Below are positions 16,807-25,814 of a stretch of 64,000 nucleotides of DNA, piece after piece; the stretch's first letter is position 1, and every line of letters begins with the position of its first letter. The notes under the pieces are model-generated. The model was not told the DNA's origin, ran no database searches, and saw nothing but the letters and a program-made list of their open reading frames with translations. This DNA is from CAZJYI01 sp964550025 (GTDB lineage Bacteria; Verrucomicrobiota; Kiritimatiellia; UBA8416; CAYOBW01): contig CAZJYI010000046.1 of the NCBI GenBank assembly GCA_964550025.1, positions 10,820-74,819 of the forward strand, given 5' to 3'. The translations under genes were made by a program, and so were the position numbers.

Positions 16807-17406
16807 CTACCTTCCTCCCACCGGCAGGTACTCGAGACGGGCGGCCACATCGTGCATGTACTGCAGTATGCGGTCGATTTTGCCGATGTCCTTGAGCACG
16901 CCGAGGCATTGGAACTCCATGCGTCCTTCGTGAATCCAGAGCGAGCCGGTCAGAATCTGGTGGTCGCTCTCGTCGGCGAAGCGCTCCTCGAAGTTGCGCA
17001 TCAGACGCAGTACTCTGGGCTGGAGCCTCTCTTCCAGCGGGACGGCAACGTCCCTGCGCCGGTGTCTCGAAAGAACTCCGCGCTTGACCTGGTCGGCGAC
17101 GGAATGCGCGTAGCGCCAGTCAGGGAAATCGTGGTAGAAGCGTGTGCCGACGCAGATCGCCACACCTCGGTTCTCGACCGGCATCGCCAGACAGGAGATG
17201 GTCGCATTGGAGAGCAGCAGGTAATGCATGGGCCCCCTGGTGCCCTCGATTCTGCCCAGCCGCATGGGGCCTTCGGAGACGTAGCGTCCCCCGAGCTTCG
17301 TGGCCAGTCTGTAGAGTCTGAAGCGGAGCGCCTGTATGCCCACGACATGCGCAAGGAGCACTGCGGTGAACATCGCGATCGTCAGAAAATATGGATTTTG
17401 AAACAC
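16807..17406 (-). CDS. Hypothetical membrane-anchored protein
   Basis: 199 residues. The GTG start is preceded by GGAGGGGGCGAG, a strong ribosome site, and by a near-consensus promoter. The N-terminus FLTIAMFTAVLLAHVVGI (7-24) is one transmembrane helix. The rest is a soluble mixed domain with no motif I recognise. It is not secretin-like. It lies upstream of the three secretin-like genes on the same strand and may share their transcript. The opposite strand is also open here, but only as an extension of rdgB. Confidence 0.7.
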   Translation of the reverse strand: MFQNPYFLTIAMFTAVLLAHVVGIQALRFRLYRLATKLGGRYVSEGPMRLGRIEGTRGPMHYLLLSNATISCLAMPVENRGVAICVGTRFYHDFPDWRYAHSVADQVKRGVLSRHRRRDVAVPLEERLQPRVLRLMRNFEERFADESDHQILTGSLWIHEGRMEFQCLGVLKDIGKIDRILQYMHDVAARLEYLPVGGR

Positions 17407-17435
17407 CTCGCCCCCTCCGGTTCTCCGATCCCCGG

Positions 17436-17464
17436 TTTATATTGTATCCGGACCTCGGAGTCAA
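17436..17464 (-). promoter_or_regulatory. Near-consensus sigma-70 promoter, minus strand
   Basis: Reading the minus strand, TTGACT (17464-17459) and TATAAA (17441-17436) are separated by exactly 17 bp, each five of six matches to consensus. The predicted start of transcription, near 17429, gives a leader of about 23 bases before the GTG at 17406. It probably drives the membrane protein gene and perhaps the secretin-like trio. Confidence 0.65.
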
Positions 17465-17526
17465 CAAGGCGGCATTGCTTCTTGATTCTCTTTGCCCTTT
17501 GCGGTCTTCTGTTTGCGGAGGAAGCC

Positions 17527-18123
17527 ATGAAACTACTGCTGTCGACCAGAAACCGACACAAGATTACGGAAATCCGCGCGATTTTCAGTGTACCGAACCT
17601 GGAACTGGCCGATCTGGGTGCCTTTCCCGACGCGCCGGAAGTTGTCGAGGACAGGGATACCTTTGAGGGCAACGCCGTCAAGAAGGCGCGTTCCCTCGCG
17701 CTCTGGTCCGGGCTGTGGACGCTGGCGGATGACTCGGGACTGGAAGTGGACGCGCTGGACGGCGCGCCCGGCGTCTACTCGGCACGGTATGCCGGTGAGC
17801 CCGTTGACTATCGGAGAAACAACGACAAGCTGCTCGCCGAGCTCGCGGGCGCGGCCGACCGTACGGCGCGTTTCCGCTGTGTCATTGCCCTTTCAGCGCC
17901 GGACGGACGTTCGCAGTCGGTGGAAGGTCGCTGCGAGGGAGTCATCACGACGGGGTGGCGGGGAGACGGCGGCTTCGGCTACGATCCGCTCTTCATCCCC
18001 GAGGGACACACCCGGACCTTCGCGGAAATGGAACCAGAGCTGAAGAACCGCATATCCCACCGGGCCGACGCACTTCACCGCGCCCGTGACGCCTGGTGTC
18101 GTGGCGAGGTGTTCGGGTTCTGA
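17527..18123 (+). CDS. rdgB: XTP/dITP diphosphatase (non-canonical purine NTP pyrophosphatase)
   Basis: 198 residues, the family's normal length. GGAGGAAG lies just upstream of the ATG at 17527. The substrate-binding STRNRHKITEI (6-16) and the metal-binding DDSGLEVDALDGAPG (68-82) are intact, followed by SARYAG, GGFGYDPLF and KNRISHRA. The enzyme hydrolyses XTP, dITP and ITP to monophosphates and keeps them out of nucleic acids. The upstream part of the open frame is a shadow of the opposite-strand gene. Confidence 0.96.
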   Translation: MKLLLSTRNRHKITEIRAIFSVPNLELADLGAFPDAPEVVEDRDTFEGNAVKKARSLALWSGLWTLADDSGLEVDALDGAPGVYSARYAGEPVDYRRNNDKLLAELAGAADRTARFRCVIALSAPDGRSQSVEGRCEGVITTGWRGDGGFGYDPLFIPEGHTRTFAEMEPELKNRISHRADALHRARDAWCRGEVFGF

Positions 18124-18137
18124 GGGGGGGAGCGTAG

Positions 18138-18184
18138 CGCCGGCTTTCAGCCGGTGAATCGTGGGGCCGAAGTCCGTTCGGCCC
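18138..18184. terminator. Two hairpins between convergent genes
   Basis: CCGGCT-TTC-AGCCGG (18140-18154) is followed by GGGCCGAA (18164-18171) pairing perfectly with TTCGGCCC (18177-18184) around five bases. The gap separates the ends of rdgB and the lipoprotein gene, so bidirectional termination is plausible, although there is no U-tract. The first hairpin recurs in inverted orientation at 38428-38442, which suggests a dispersed palindrome rather than a dedicated terminator. Confidence 0.55.
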
Positions 18185-18205
18185 ATTCCCCGGCCGGACG
18201 ACGCA

Positions 18206-18982
18206 CTACTCCGCCGCTTCCGCCTCTTCCGCGGAGGCGATGGTGGGCGGGGTCTGCGTCACCTCCGGGAGCTTGCCGCCCGTCCCGCTGAAGACGATCT
18301 GGGGGGTGACGCGCTGCAACGTTCGCAGGGCATAGGGGTCATCGCTGAAGTCGAACGTCCATTCCGCGGTTCGCAGCGAGCGTTTCGGCGCGTTGGTGGC
18401 GCGAATCGCGCTCGGCGTCGTCACTCGCAGGGTCACGCGGAAGCCGCTGAGCAGCGGCGAGAGAACGCGTGTCGCTTCGGCGTTGGAGAGGTCCGTTTCG
18501 GGCAGCGGCGAAGTGTCCATTGGCGCGCGCACCATCACGTAGTTGTTGTCGCTGTTCTTCGACAGCGAGAACCCGTACTGTTTGAAGATCGGCGTCTTTG
18601 CAATCTCGGCCAGACTGGTGAAGGCGAGCTTGAACTTCACGTGCCGCGCGGCCCCGCGTGACTCGACGTTGAGCTTTTCGACAGTGACGCCGTAGCGTTC
18701 GTACTGCTTCAGATCCTTGCGGAGCTTACCCAGTTCGGGCTCGAGATACAGGCGCAGGTACTGCTGCCCAAGCGTGAATTCCGTTTCCCGTTCAGCAGCC
18801 GCATCCATGTCCTCGCGCAGTTTGTAGATGGCTCGAAGCTGCTCTATGGTCTGCTCGGGAATGGTGTAAGTCACTTCCAGGCGGCCGCTCCCGTCCTCCC
18901 GGAGCGTCAACGCCTGGTCCAGCCTGATGCAGCCGCAGACCACGGTCAGGATCAGCGCAAAGGCCAGGCGTAATGTCTTCAT
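18206..18982 (-). CDS. Putative lipoprotein, FtsB neighbour
   Basis: 258 residues from the ATG at 18982. The signal MKTLRLAFALILTVVCGC ends in a lipobox-like V15-C16-G17-C18, and the mature protein opens IRLDQALTLREDGSGRLEV. A beta-strand start of this sort is seen in LppM-like lipoproteins, but I would not assign that family. A charged helical segment (about 75-120) and mixed beta structure follow, and the C-terminus is Ala/Glu-rich. It starts four bases after the ftsB stop and so is co-transcribed with eno and ftsB. Its function is unknown. Confidence 0.8.
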   Translation of the reverse strand: MKTLRLAFALILTVVCGCIRLDQALTLREDGSGRLEVTYTIPEQTIEQLRAIYKLREDMDAAAERETEFTLGQQYLRLYLEPELGKLRKDLKQYERYGVTVEKLNVESRGAARHVKFKLAFTSLAEIAKTPIFKQYGFSLSKNSDNNYVMVRAPMDTSPLPETDLSNAEATRVLSPLLSGFRVTLRVTTPSAIRATNAPKRSLRTAEWTFDFSDDPYALRTLQRVTPQIVFSGTGGKLPEVTQTPPTIASAEEAEAAE

Positions 18983-18986
18983 ACCG

Positions 18987-19268
18987 TCAGTCTCTGAACT
19001 TGAAGATGACCTCGTTCGTCTTGACACGTCCCGTTTCGCGCGCCGTCCTTTCGACAAAGACGGCGTCCGTGCGGAAACGCTTCTGTTTCAGCCGCAACTC
19101 GGTAATCATCTCCTGGATGCGTACGCTTTCGCTCTTCAGTTCCGCCTTCTTGCGCTGCAGTTCTCGCAGGTGCCGCGTCGGCGGAACAAACACACAGGCC
19201 AAGCCGATGATGGCCAGCCCCGCGACGAGCAGCCAGACAAACCTCCGTGCTGCGGCCAGAAAGCTCAA
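18987..19268 (-). CDS. ftsB: FtsB/DivIC-like septum formation protein
   Basis: 93 residues from a TTG that directly follows the enolase stop codon. One transmembrane helix (VWLLVAGLAIIGLACVFV, about 11-28) is followed by a coiled coil (LRELQRKKAELKSESVRIQE, about 34-53) and a short C-terminal tail. This is the layout of FtsB/DivIC, which bridges FtsL and FtsQ in the divisome. The eno-ftsB gene order is classic and strengthens the call. The sequence itself is poorly conserved in this family. Confidence 0.85.
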   Translation of the reverse strand: MSFLAAARRFVWLLVAGLAIIGLACVFVPPTRHLRELQRKKAELKSESVRIQEMITELRLKQKRFRTDAVFVERTARETGRVKTNEVIFKFRD

Positions 19269-20543
19269 CTAGATCATGCCTCCATAAATGGCATCGCCGG
19301 CGAGCGTGTCCTCGATGCGGAGAAGCTGGTTGTACTTGCAGATCCGGTCTGTCCGGCTCAACGAACCGGTCTTGATCTGTCCCGCGTTCGTGGCCACGGC
19401 GATATCGGCGATGGTCGTGTCCTCGGTCTCGCCGGAGCGATGGCTGACCACCGCTGTGTAGCCGGCGCGGTTGGCCATGTCAATCGCGTCCAGAGTCTCC
19501 GTGAGCGTCCCGATCTGGTTGACCTTGATCAGGATCGAGTTTGCAACGCCCATGTCGATGCCCTTCTTCAGGAACTTCGTGTTGGTAACGAAAAGGTCGT
19601 CACCGACGAGCTGGATCTTGTCGCCGAGCTTCTCGGTCAGCGTCTTCCAACCCTTCCAGTCCCCCTCGTCCATGCCGTCCTCGATGCTGATGATGGGGTA
19701 CTTGGCTACCCAGTCGGCCCAGAAGTCGGCCATCTGCGCCGCCGTGCGCTTGGACTTGTCGCTCTTCTTGAAGACGTAGCGCTTGCTGGACTTGACATAG
19801 AACTCGCTCGAGGCGGCATCCAGGGCGATGAAGATGTCTTTGCCCGCCTCGTAGCCGGCGTTCTTGATGGCCTTCATCAGGACCTCGAGCGCCTGTTCGT
19901 TGTTCTTGAGCTCGGGTGCGAAACCGCCCTCGTCACCGACCGCCGTACTCATTCCGAGCTTCTTCAGTACGGCCTTGAGCGCGTGAAAGACCTCACAGCC
20001 CATGCGGATCGCCTGCGAGAAACTCTTGGCGCCCTTGGGCATGATCATGAACTCCTGCACGTCGACGGGGGCGTCGGAATGGGCGCCGCCGTTGAGGACG
20101 TTCATCATCGGCACGGGCAGGACCTTTGCGTTCGTTCCGCCGATGTAGCGGAACAGGGGCTGACCGCACTCCTCCGCGGCCGCCTTGGCCACGGCCATCG
20201 ACACGGCCAGAATCGCGTTCGCGCCGAGCTTCTTCTTCGTCGACGTGCCGTCGAGCTCGAGCATCGTTCTGTCAATACCGACCTGGTCCACGGCCTCCAG
20301 CCCGAGGACTTCCGGGCAGATGACCTCGTTGACGTTCTTGACGGCCTTCTGTACGCCCTTGCCGAGATAGCGCTTCTTGTTCCCGTCGCGCAGTTCGACG
20401 GCTTCGTTTTCTCCGGTGGAGGCGCCCGACGGCACGGCCGCCGAGCCCATGGCCCCCGTTTCAAGCGTCACTTCCGCTTCGACGGTCGGGTTCCCGCGCG
20501 AGTCAATGATCTCCCTGGCGTACACATCGATGATTGCTGACAT
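19269..20543 (-). CDS. eno: Enolase
   Basis: 424 residues from the ATG at 20543, with AAAGGAG seven bases upstream. The frame is open another 486 bases upstream, but that part is intergenic repeat. All landmarks are present: REIIDSRGNPTVEAEV, PSGASTGENEAVELRDG, the flexible loop GGAHSDAPVDVQEFMIMP, the general-acid region GDEGGFAP, IEDGMDEGDW, and the signature ILIKVNQIGTLTET. SHRSGETEDT and GQIKTGSLSRTDR follow. It interconverts 2-phosphoglycerate and phosphoenolpyruvate in glycolysis. The loop SDAPVD, where most bacteria have ADNNVD, is a mild variation. Confidence 0.98.
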   Translation of the reverse strand: MSAIIDVYAREIIDSRGNPTVEAEVTLETGAMGSAAVPSGASTGENEAVELRDGNKKRYLGKGVQKAVKNVNEVICPEVLGLEAVDQVGIDRTMLELDGTSTKKKLGANAILAVSMAVAKAAAEECGQPLFRYIGGTNAKVLPVPMMNVLNGGAHSDAPVDVQEFMIMPKGAKSFSQAIRMGCEVFHALKAVLKKLGMSTAVGDEGGFAPELKNNEQALEVLMKAIKNAGYEAGKDIFIALDAASSEFYVKSSKRYVFKKSDKSKRTAAQMADFWADWVAKYPIISIEDGMDEGDWKGWKTLTEKLGDKIQLVGDDLFVTNTKFLKKGIDMGVANSILIKVNQIGTLTETLDAIDMANRAGYTAVVSHRSGETEDTTIADIAVATNAGQIKTGSLSRTDRICKYNQLLRIEDTLAGDAIYGGMI

Positions 20544-21082
20544 GATAGCTCCTTTGTACAGTCGCAGATGTTGCTTCTTCCGGTTTTTCGGGTAGTGATG
20601 GTGGGGAAAGTAAGATAAGCGGACCGGCAATGCAAGACCTATGAGGACGATAGACCATGGTCCATGAACCATGGACGTTCCGAGGGTGCGGAGTGGCGCC
20701 GGCTCCAGGGGCGCAGCCCATGGTTCATTGTCACAACCTTGTGCTCGGCTTCTCCGGATGTGGCTTTTCGCGGATAGGAAATGTCGAATATTGAACACTG
20801 AATGCTCAATGTCGAAGTGAAAGGGGAAGGGCACGCGCGGAGACAGGCTTCTCACTTCAACATTCGTTATTCGGTGTTCATCATTCTGCGGTTTCCCCTT
20901 CCCCCACGGCGTCGCAACCTTGTCGCCGCCAGTTCCCAGCCCATCGTCCATGGTCAATAGTCCATGGTCCTCATCCTCGACATCCGCCCCGCGTCGTGCT
21001 ATCAAAGTCGCGAATACCAATGCGGACATCGGGTGCGGACGGGTGCCGTCCCGGCCGCGCGGAGTGAGACAGGAATCTTCAC
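20544..21082. repeat. Gene-free region of nested inverted repeats
   Basis: 539 bp between divergent eno and the dehydratase gene. The outer repeat is built from CCATGGTCCATG words at 20643-20680, with the reverse complement at about 20938-20980. The inner repeat is made of GAACACTGAATGCTCAATG words at 20780-20822, mirrored at 20857-20892. The centre contains AAGGGGAAGGGCACGCGCGG. I see no gene and no clear promoter, although the eno leader probably starts in the first 80 bases. Confidence 0.8.
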
Positions 21083-22108
21083 ATGAAACTACTGGCCACC
21101 GGTTGCGCGGGGTTTATCGGAAGCAACTTCGTCCGTTACATGCTTGCCGCGCACGACGACGTCGATATCGTTAACCTGGATTCCCTGACCTATGCCGGCA
21201 ACCTTGAGAACCTGGCGGACCTTGAGTCCGATCCCCGGCACACCTTCGTCAAAGGGGACATCGGCGTGGCCGGCGACGTCGAGCCTCTCTTTGAGAAGCA
21301 CGCTTTCGACGCTGTCGTGAACTTCGCGGCTGAGAGCCACGTGGACCGCAGTCTGCACGTCGGCGCCGACGCGTTCATTCGGACGAACATCAGCGGTGTC
21401 CAGATCCTGCTCGACGCGTGCCGCGCGTACGGGGTGAATCGCTACCTGCAGGTCTCCACCGACGAGGTCTACGGCACACTTGGCCCCGAAGGGAGCTTCA
21501 CGGAGAGCTCGCCAATCCAGCCCAACAATCCCTACGCCGCCACCAAAGCCGGGGCCGATTTCCTGGTGCGCGCGGCCCACAAGTCGCATGGCCTGGACTG
21601 TGTTGTCACCCGCTGCTCGAACAACTTCGGGCCTTACCAGTTCCCGGAGAAGCTGATCCCGCTTATGATTGCCAATGCGCTGGAAGACAAGCCGTTGCCC
21701 GTCTACGGCGACGGAATGCACGTGCGCGACTGGATCTACGTAACCGACCACTGCTCCGCCATCGACGGCGTGTTGCGGGGGGCCGCGCCCGGCAGCATCT
21801 ACAATATCGGGGGCAATCACGATGTTCCCAACATCGATATCGTTCGCGGCATCCTGGACATCCTCGGGAAGCCGGAGTCGCTGATACGCTACGTCGAAGA
21901 CCGCCCCGGTCACGACCGGCGCTACGCGATGGACTCGGCCAAGATCCGGGAAGACCTCGGCTGGACGCCCGCGCACGCGTTCGAGGACGCCCTGCGGGAG
22001 ACCGTCGAGTGGTACGTTTCGCACCGCGTGTGGTGGGAGCATATCCGCAGCGGTGAATACATGACCTACTACGACAACATGTACAAGCATCGTCTCGAGA
22101 ACGCATGA
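21083..22108 (+). CDS. rfbB: dTDP-glucose 4,6-dehydratase-like SDR enzyme
   Basis: 341 residues. The Rossmann motif is TGCAGFIGSN (GxxGxxG kept). The catalytic set is STDEVYG (Asp-Glu in place of the usual SDR residues) plus YAATK (Tyr and Lys), which is diagnostic of nucleotide-sugar 4,6-dehydratases of the RmlB type. Further RmlB features are ESHVDRS, TRCSNNFGPYQFPEKLIPL and YGDGMHVRDWIYV. It should convert dTDP-glucose to the 4-keto-6-deoxy sugar used for rhamnose and other surface sugars. No rmlA, C or D genes are adjacent. The YihY-family gene starts one base after its stop. Confidence 0.93.
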   Translation: MKLLATGCAGFIGSNFVRYMLAAHDDVDIVNLDSLTYAGNLENLADLESDPRHTFVKGDIGVAGDVEPLFEKHAFDAVVNFAAESHVDRSLHVGADAFIRTNISGVQILLDACRAYGVNRYLQVSTDEVYGTLGPEGSFTESSPIQPNNPYAATKAGADFLVRAAHKSHGLDCVVTRCSNNFGPYQFPEKLIPLMIANALEDKPLPVYGDGMHVRDWIYVTDHCSAIDGVLRGAAPGSIYNIGGNHDVPNIDIVRGILDILGKPESLIRYVEDRPGHDRRYAMDSAKIREDLGWTPAHAFEDALRETVEWYVSHRVWWEHIRSGEYMTYYDNMYKHRLENA

Positions 22109-22109
22109 C

Positions 22110-23735
22110 ATGAGCATCAAGGACGTTAAGAAGAAGGTGCGCCGCGGTTGGCATTTTACCGTCAACGATATCTGGGATATCGAGATCACCTCGTTGACGC
22201 GTCTGCGGGCGATCGGCGTGAAGACGCTGCGCGTGCTGTACCTTGTCTTCAGAGGGTTCAAGGACGATGAATGCCCGCTGCATGCGTCGGCTCTGACGTA
22301 CAGCACGTTGATGGCCATTGTCCCGATCCTGGCGTTTTCGCTGGCGCTGGCAAGAGGGTTCGGGGGCGCCGAGACCGCCAAGAACAAGATACGCGAGGCG
22401 GTGACGGACTGGACGTCCACCTTCAGTCACAAGGTGACCCACACCGGCATGACAAACGCGGTGGATGCTGCGACCAACGCGGCGCCGACGACCGCCACGA
22501 ATGTGGCACCGGCCGTTGCCACGAACACCGCGACCACGGCGTCGACAAACGGCGTGGGGCTGCTGGTGACGAACGGGGTCGGTGTTGCCGCTACGGGTGC
22601 GAAGGCACCGGTGCGACAGGAACAGTTCCAGTCCTGGCTGGCGGAGGAGATCAACCAGAGCGTCGAGATCGCGTTCGAGAAGGTTGACAACATCAGTTTT
22701 CCGGCACTCGGCGGGGTGGGGCTGGTGTTGCTCCTGTGGATGATCATCCAGGTTCTGGGGCACGTGGAACGCGCTTTCAACAGCGTGTGGGGCGTGGCCA
22801 ACGGCCGCTCGATGTGGCGGCGTTTCACGGACTACCTCAGTGTGATCGTCGTGCTGCCCATCCTTGCCATTGCAGCCTCGTCGCTGCCCGTCGTCGACTT
22901 CGCAACGCGCTTTCTCGACGAGAACACGGCAGAGGTCGTCCGGGCCATACTGGGGTCCGGCATGCTGAAGACCTTGACGGTCCTGATCCTGAGCAGCTTG
23001 TGTTTCGCGTTCATGATTGTGTTCATGCCGAACACGCGCGTGAAGTTCCTGCCGGGGTTGCTGGGCGGCCTCATCGCGGCGCTGCTCTTCATCACCTGGC
23101 TGAAGCTCTGTGCCTTTGTCCAGGTCGGCGCCGCACGGGCCGGCAGGATCTACGGTAGCTTCGCCGTTATCCCCATTGTGCTGGCCTGGGTCTACGTGAG
23201 CTGGGAGATCGTTCTCTTCGGGGCCGAGGTCGCCTTCGCGGTGCAGAATTGCGCCACGTACCGGATGGAACAGGGAGCCCGTTTTGCAAATGTGCGTTCG
23301 CAACTGCTGCTTGCACTGGCGGTTGTGACGGGGGCCGCGCGCAAGATGCTGTCCATGGAAGAGGCCGAGCCGGGCTTTGACGTGGCGGCTTACGCGCGCT
23401 CAAGAAAGGTCCCCGTCCGCTTCCTGAACGAGATCGTTGAAGTCTTGGTGCAAGCGGGCTTCCTGGGCGAGTTGTCAGACCGCAACGGGCGATATGCGTT
23501 GCTCAAGGCCCCGACGGCAATTGGCGTGAAAGACGTGATGGATGCCATCATGGTCTCCGGAGTCCGGCCGGACGCTCTCGGCCTCGGCGGAGTAGACCCG
23601 CGACTCGAACAGGCCGTCGACCGCGCTTCGGGCGGTATGGGGGTTGCCCTCCGGCAACAGAGTATCCAGGACCTGCTTGGACTGGATGCGCTGGGAGAAC
23701 CGTCGGAGGAGGCCGCCCCGCCGAGACAGACGTGA
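22110..23735 (+). CDS. YihY/BrkB-family inner membrane protein with low-complexity insert
   Basis: 541 residues. YihY-type landmarks include LHASALTYSTLMAIVPILAF (about 52-71), then several helices and IYGSFAVIPIVLAWVYVSWEIVLFGAEV near the end of the membrane part. A soluble winged-helix-like tail (about 425-500, KVPVRFLNEIVEVLVQAGFL) follows. Between the first and second membrane segments lies an Ala/Thr/Asn-rich insert of about 55 residues (TNAAPTTATNVAPAVATNTA and onward), predicted to be outside. The family was once called RNase BN; that activity is not accepted, and the function is unknown. It is translationally close to the dehydratase gene. Confidence 0.88.
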   Translation: MSIKDVKKKVRRGWHFTVNDIWDIEITSLTRLRAIGVKTLRVLYLVFRGFKDDECPLHASALTYSTLMAIVPILAFSLALARGFGGAETAKNKIREAVTDWTSTFSHKVTHTGMTNAVDAATNAAPTTATNVAPAVATNTATTASTNGVGLLVTNGVGVAATGAKAPVRQEQFQSWLAEEINQSVEIAFEKVDNISFPALGGVGLVLLLWMIIQVLGHVERAFNSVWGVANGRSMWRRFTDYLSVIVVLPILAIAASSLPVVDFATRFLDENTAEVVRAILGSGMLKTLTVLILSSLCFAFMIVFMPNTRVKFLPGLLGGLIAALLFITWLKLCAFVQVGAARAGRIYGSFAVIPIVLAWVYVSWEIVLFGAEVAFAVQNCATYRMEQGARFANVRSQLLLALAVVTGAARKMLSMEEAEPGFDVAAYARSRKVPVRFLNEIVEVLVQAGFLGELSDRNGRYALLKAPTAIGVKDVMDAIMVSGVRPDALGLGGVDPRLEQAVDRASGGMGVALRQQSIQDLLGLDALGEPSEEAAPPRQT

Positions 23736-23770
23736 TCGGGGGCGGTGGCCGTCAGTGCGGCAGGGGGAGA

Positions 23771-23833
23771 AGTAGCGGAAGACGCCGAGTCTTCCGAGTA
23801 TGAAGGTCGGAACGCTCGGCGCGTTCCGCTACT
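23771..23833. repeat. Palindromic element with AGTAGCGGAA ends
   Basis: AGTAGCGGAA (23771-23780) pairs exactly with TTCCGCTACT (23824-23833). Inside, GGAACGC-TCGGC-GCGTTCC forms a second perfect 7-bp hairpin. It lies between the YihY-family gene and the helicase gene, and an upstream extension of the helicase frame reads through it. Confidence 0.85.
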
Positions 23834-23867
23834 GAGAGGTCGCGACCATTTGGCCGCAGGGGCAGTG

Positions 23868-25814
23868 ATGACAGCCGAGATTGACTTTGCAGAAGAACTG
23901 AATGATGAGCAGCTCGCCGCGGCCACGGCGCCGGACGGTCCGCTGCTCGTGTTGGCCGCGGCCGGCACGGGCAAGACGCGAACGCTGGTCTACCGCGTTG
24001 CCTATCTCGTGCAGAAGGGCATCCGGGCTGACAATATCCTGCTGCTGACGTTTACCAATCGGGCGGCGCGGGAGATGCTCGAGCGGGCGCATGGTGTGGT
24101 CGGCGACGGCGTCAGCGGTGTGTGGGGCGGCACATTCCATCACATGTCCAACAGGATCCTCAGGCGCCACGCTTCCCGCATCGGCTACCAGTCGGACTAC
24201 ACGATCCTTGACCGTGATGACTCGCGGACGCTGATCTCGCATTGCATCAAAGAGCTGAATCTGCAAAGTCGGGAATTCCCCAAGCGCGATGCCCTGGCCA
24301 GCCTGTTCAGCACGGTCGCCAACACCTGCGGCGCGCTCGACGAGCTGGCCGAGAGGCGTTTCGCCGACCTCCCCGTGCTGCCCGAGGACATCCTTGCGGT
24401 CTACAAGTTGTACCGGAAGCGGAAACAGCAGCTTGGCGCGATGGACTTCGACGACCTCCTCGTCAATTGTCACGATCTGTTCCGGGAACATGACGACCTC
24501 CTGCAGCGCTATCAACATCGGTTCAGGCATGTCCTGGTGGACGAGTACCAGGACACGAACACCGTGCAGGCCGGACTGGTTGACATGCTTGCCGAAGCGC
24601 ACGGGAACCTCTTCGTGGTGGGGGACGATTTCCAGAGCATCTATGCCTGGCGCGGAGCGAACTACCGCAACATCATGTCGTTCCCGAAGCGCTACGAGGG
24701 CACGCAGATGTTCAAGCTCGAGACGAACTACCGCAGTGTCCCCGAGATTCTCGAAGTCGCCAATGCCTGCATTGCCGGGAATCCCGAACAGTTCCAGAAG
24801 ACCTTGCGCGCCACGCGCGACACCCACCGCAAGCCCGGCGTCATCCGCCTGCGCGACGGCCGGGAACAGGCGCTCTTCGTGGCGGACAGCATCGGCCGGC
24901 TGCTGAGTCGCGGATATCTCCCGGGCGATATTGCCGTGCTCTACCGCGCGCACTTCCATTCGATGGAGGCGCAGATGGAGCTCACGCGGCAGGACATCCC
25001 CTATATCATCACCTCGGGTGTTCGCTTCTTCGAGCAGGCACACATCAAGGACGTGTGCAGCCTTCTGCGTGTTCTCGAGAATCCCGAGGACGAGATTGCA
25101 TTCGCCCGCCTGCTGATGCTCCTGCCGGGTGTCGGCCCCAAGACGGCCATCAAGCTATGGGTGAAGCTTGGAAACCGTTTCGAGGCAGGGGACCCCGCAC
25201 AGCGGAGCCTGCTGCTCGAGGGACTCAGGGGGGAAGGCAGGCGCATATGGCAGGACATTGACCGAATCCTGGGCGCCTACCGGGAGGAGCTCGACGGGAA
25301 TGCCGGGGACGTGCTGGAGAGTTTCACGGATGTCTACTACGAACGGTACGCGATCGAGACATTCGACAATCCGAATCCGCGACTGGAGGACATCCGCGAG
25401 CTGATAACCTTCTCCGGGAAGTACGAGACGGTGAAGGAGTTCCTGAGTGACGTGGCCCTGTTGACCAACGTCGACACACAGGCCGAGCGCTCGGACACCG
25501 CCATGCGCGACTCGGTTCATCTCAGCACGATCCACCAGGCCAAGGGGCTGGAGTGGCGCGCGGTCATCATTCTCTGGGCCGTGGAAGGCATGTTCCCGTC
25601 CCCGCGGGCGATCGAGGATTCGGCCGACGGGGACGCGGAGGAGCGGCGCCTGTTCTACGTTGCCGTAACGCGGGCCAAGGACGAGCTTTTCATGTGCGTA
25701 CCCGAGCTGCGCCGTATGCGCGACGGCGGCGTCTTCTACACCCCCCCCTCGCGCTTCGTCAACGAGGTCCCGGGCGAGCTCGTGCGGCAGGAGTACGGCG
25801 GCGGGTACTACTGA
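23868..25814 (+). CDS. UvrD/PcrA-type superfamily 1 DNA helicase
   Basis: 648 residues from the ATG at 23868, with CAGGGG about ten bases upstream; the longer frame upstream is repeat. The helicase motifs are in order: Q-like LNDEQLAAA (11-19), Walker A AAGTGKT (31-37), LLTFTNRAAREM (Ia), DEYQDTN (II), VVGDDFQSIYAWRG (III), ETNYRS (IV), STIHQAKGLEWRAVII (V) and RRLFYVAVTRAKDEL (VI). This is a 3'-5' DNA helicase for repair or replication restart. It is shorter than UvrD (about 720) and lacks a long C-terminal tail. The exact orthology (Rep, PcrA, UvrD) cannot be told from sequence alone. Confidence 0.94.
   Translation: MTAEIDFAEELNDEQLAAATAPDGPLLVLAAAGTGKTRTLVYRVAYLVQKGIRADNILLLTFTNRAAREMLERAHGVVGDGVSGVWGGTFHHMSNRILRRHASRIGYQSDYTILDRDDSRTLISHCIKELNLQSREFPKRDALASLFSTVANTCGALDELAERRFADLPVLPEDILAVYKLYRKRKQQLGAMDFDDLLVNCHDLFREHDDLLQRYQHRFRHVLVDEYQDTNTVQAGLVDMLAEAHGNLFVVGDDFQSIYAWRGANYRNIMSFPKRYEGTQMFKLETNYRSVPEILEVANACIAGNPEQFQKTLRATRDTHRKPGVIRLRDGREQALFVADSIGRLLSRGYLPGDIAVLYRAHFHSMEAQMELTRQDIPYIITSGVRFFEQAHIKDVCSLLRVLENPEDEIAFARLLMLLPGVGPKTAIKLWVKLGNRFEAGDPAQRSLLLEGLRGEGRRIWQDIDRILGAYREELDGNAGDVLESFTDVYYERYAIETFDNPNPRLEDIRELITFSGKYETVKEFLSDVALLTNVDTQAERSDTAMRDSVHLSTIHQAKGLEWRAVIILWAVEGMFPSPRAIEDSADGDAEERRLFYVAVTRAKDELFMCVPELRRMRDGGVFYTPPSRFVNEVPGELVRQEYGGGYY

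Noticed and set aside
16642..17526. Long N-terminal extension of rdgB
   Set aside because: The extension overlaps the opposite-strand membrane protein gene and a strong ribosome site precedes the normal rdgB start.
20544..21029. N-terminal extension of enolase through the intergenic region
   Set aside because: Enolase starts normally at 20543 with AAAGGAG upstream; the extension is palindromic repeat.
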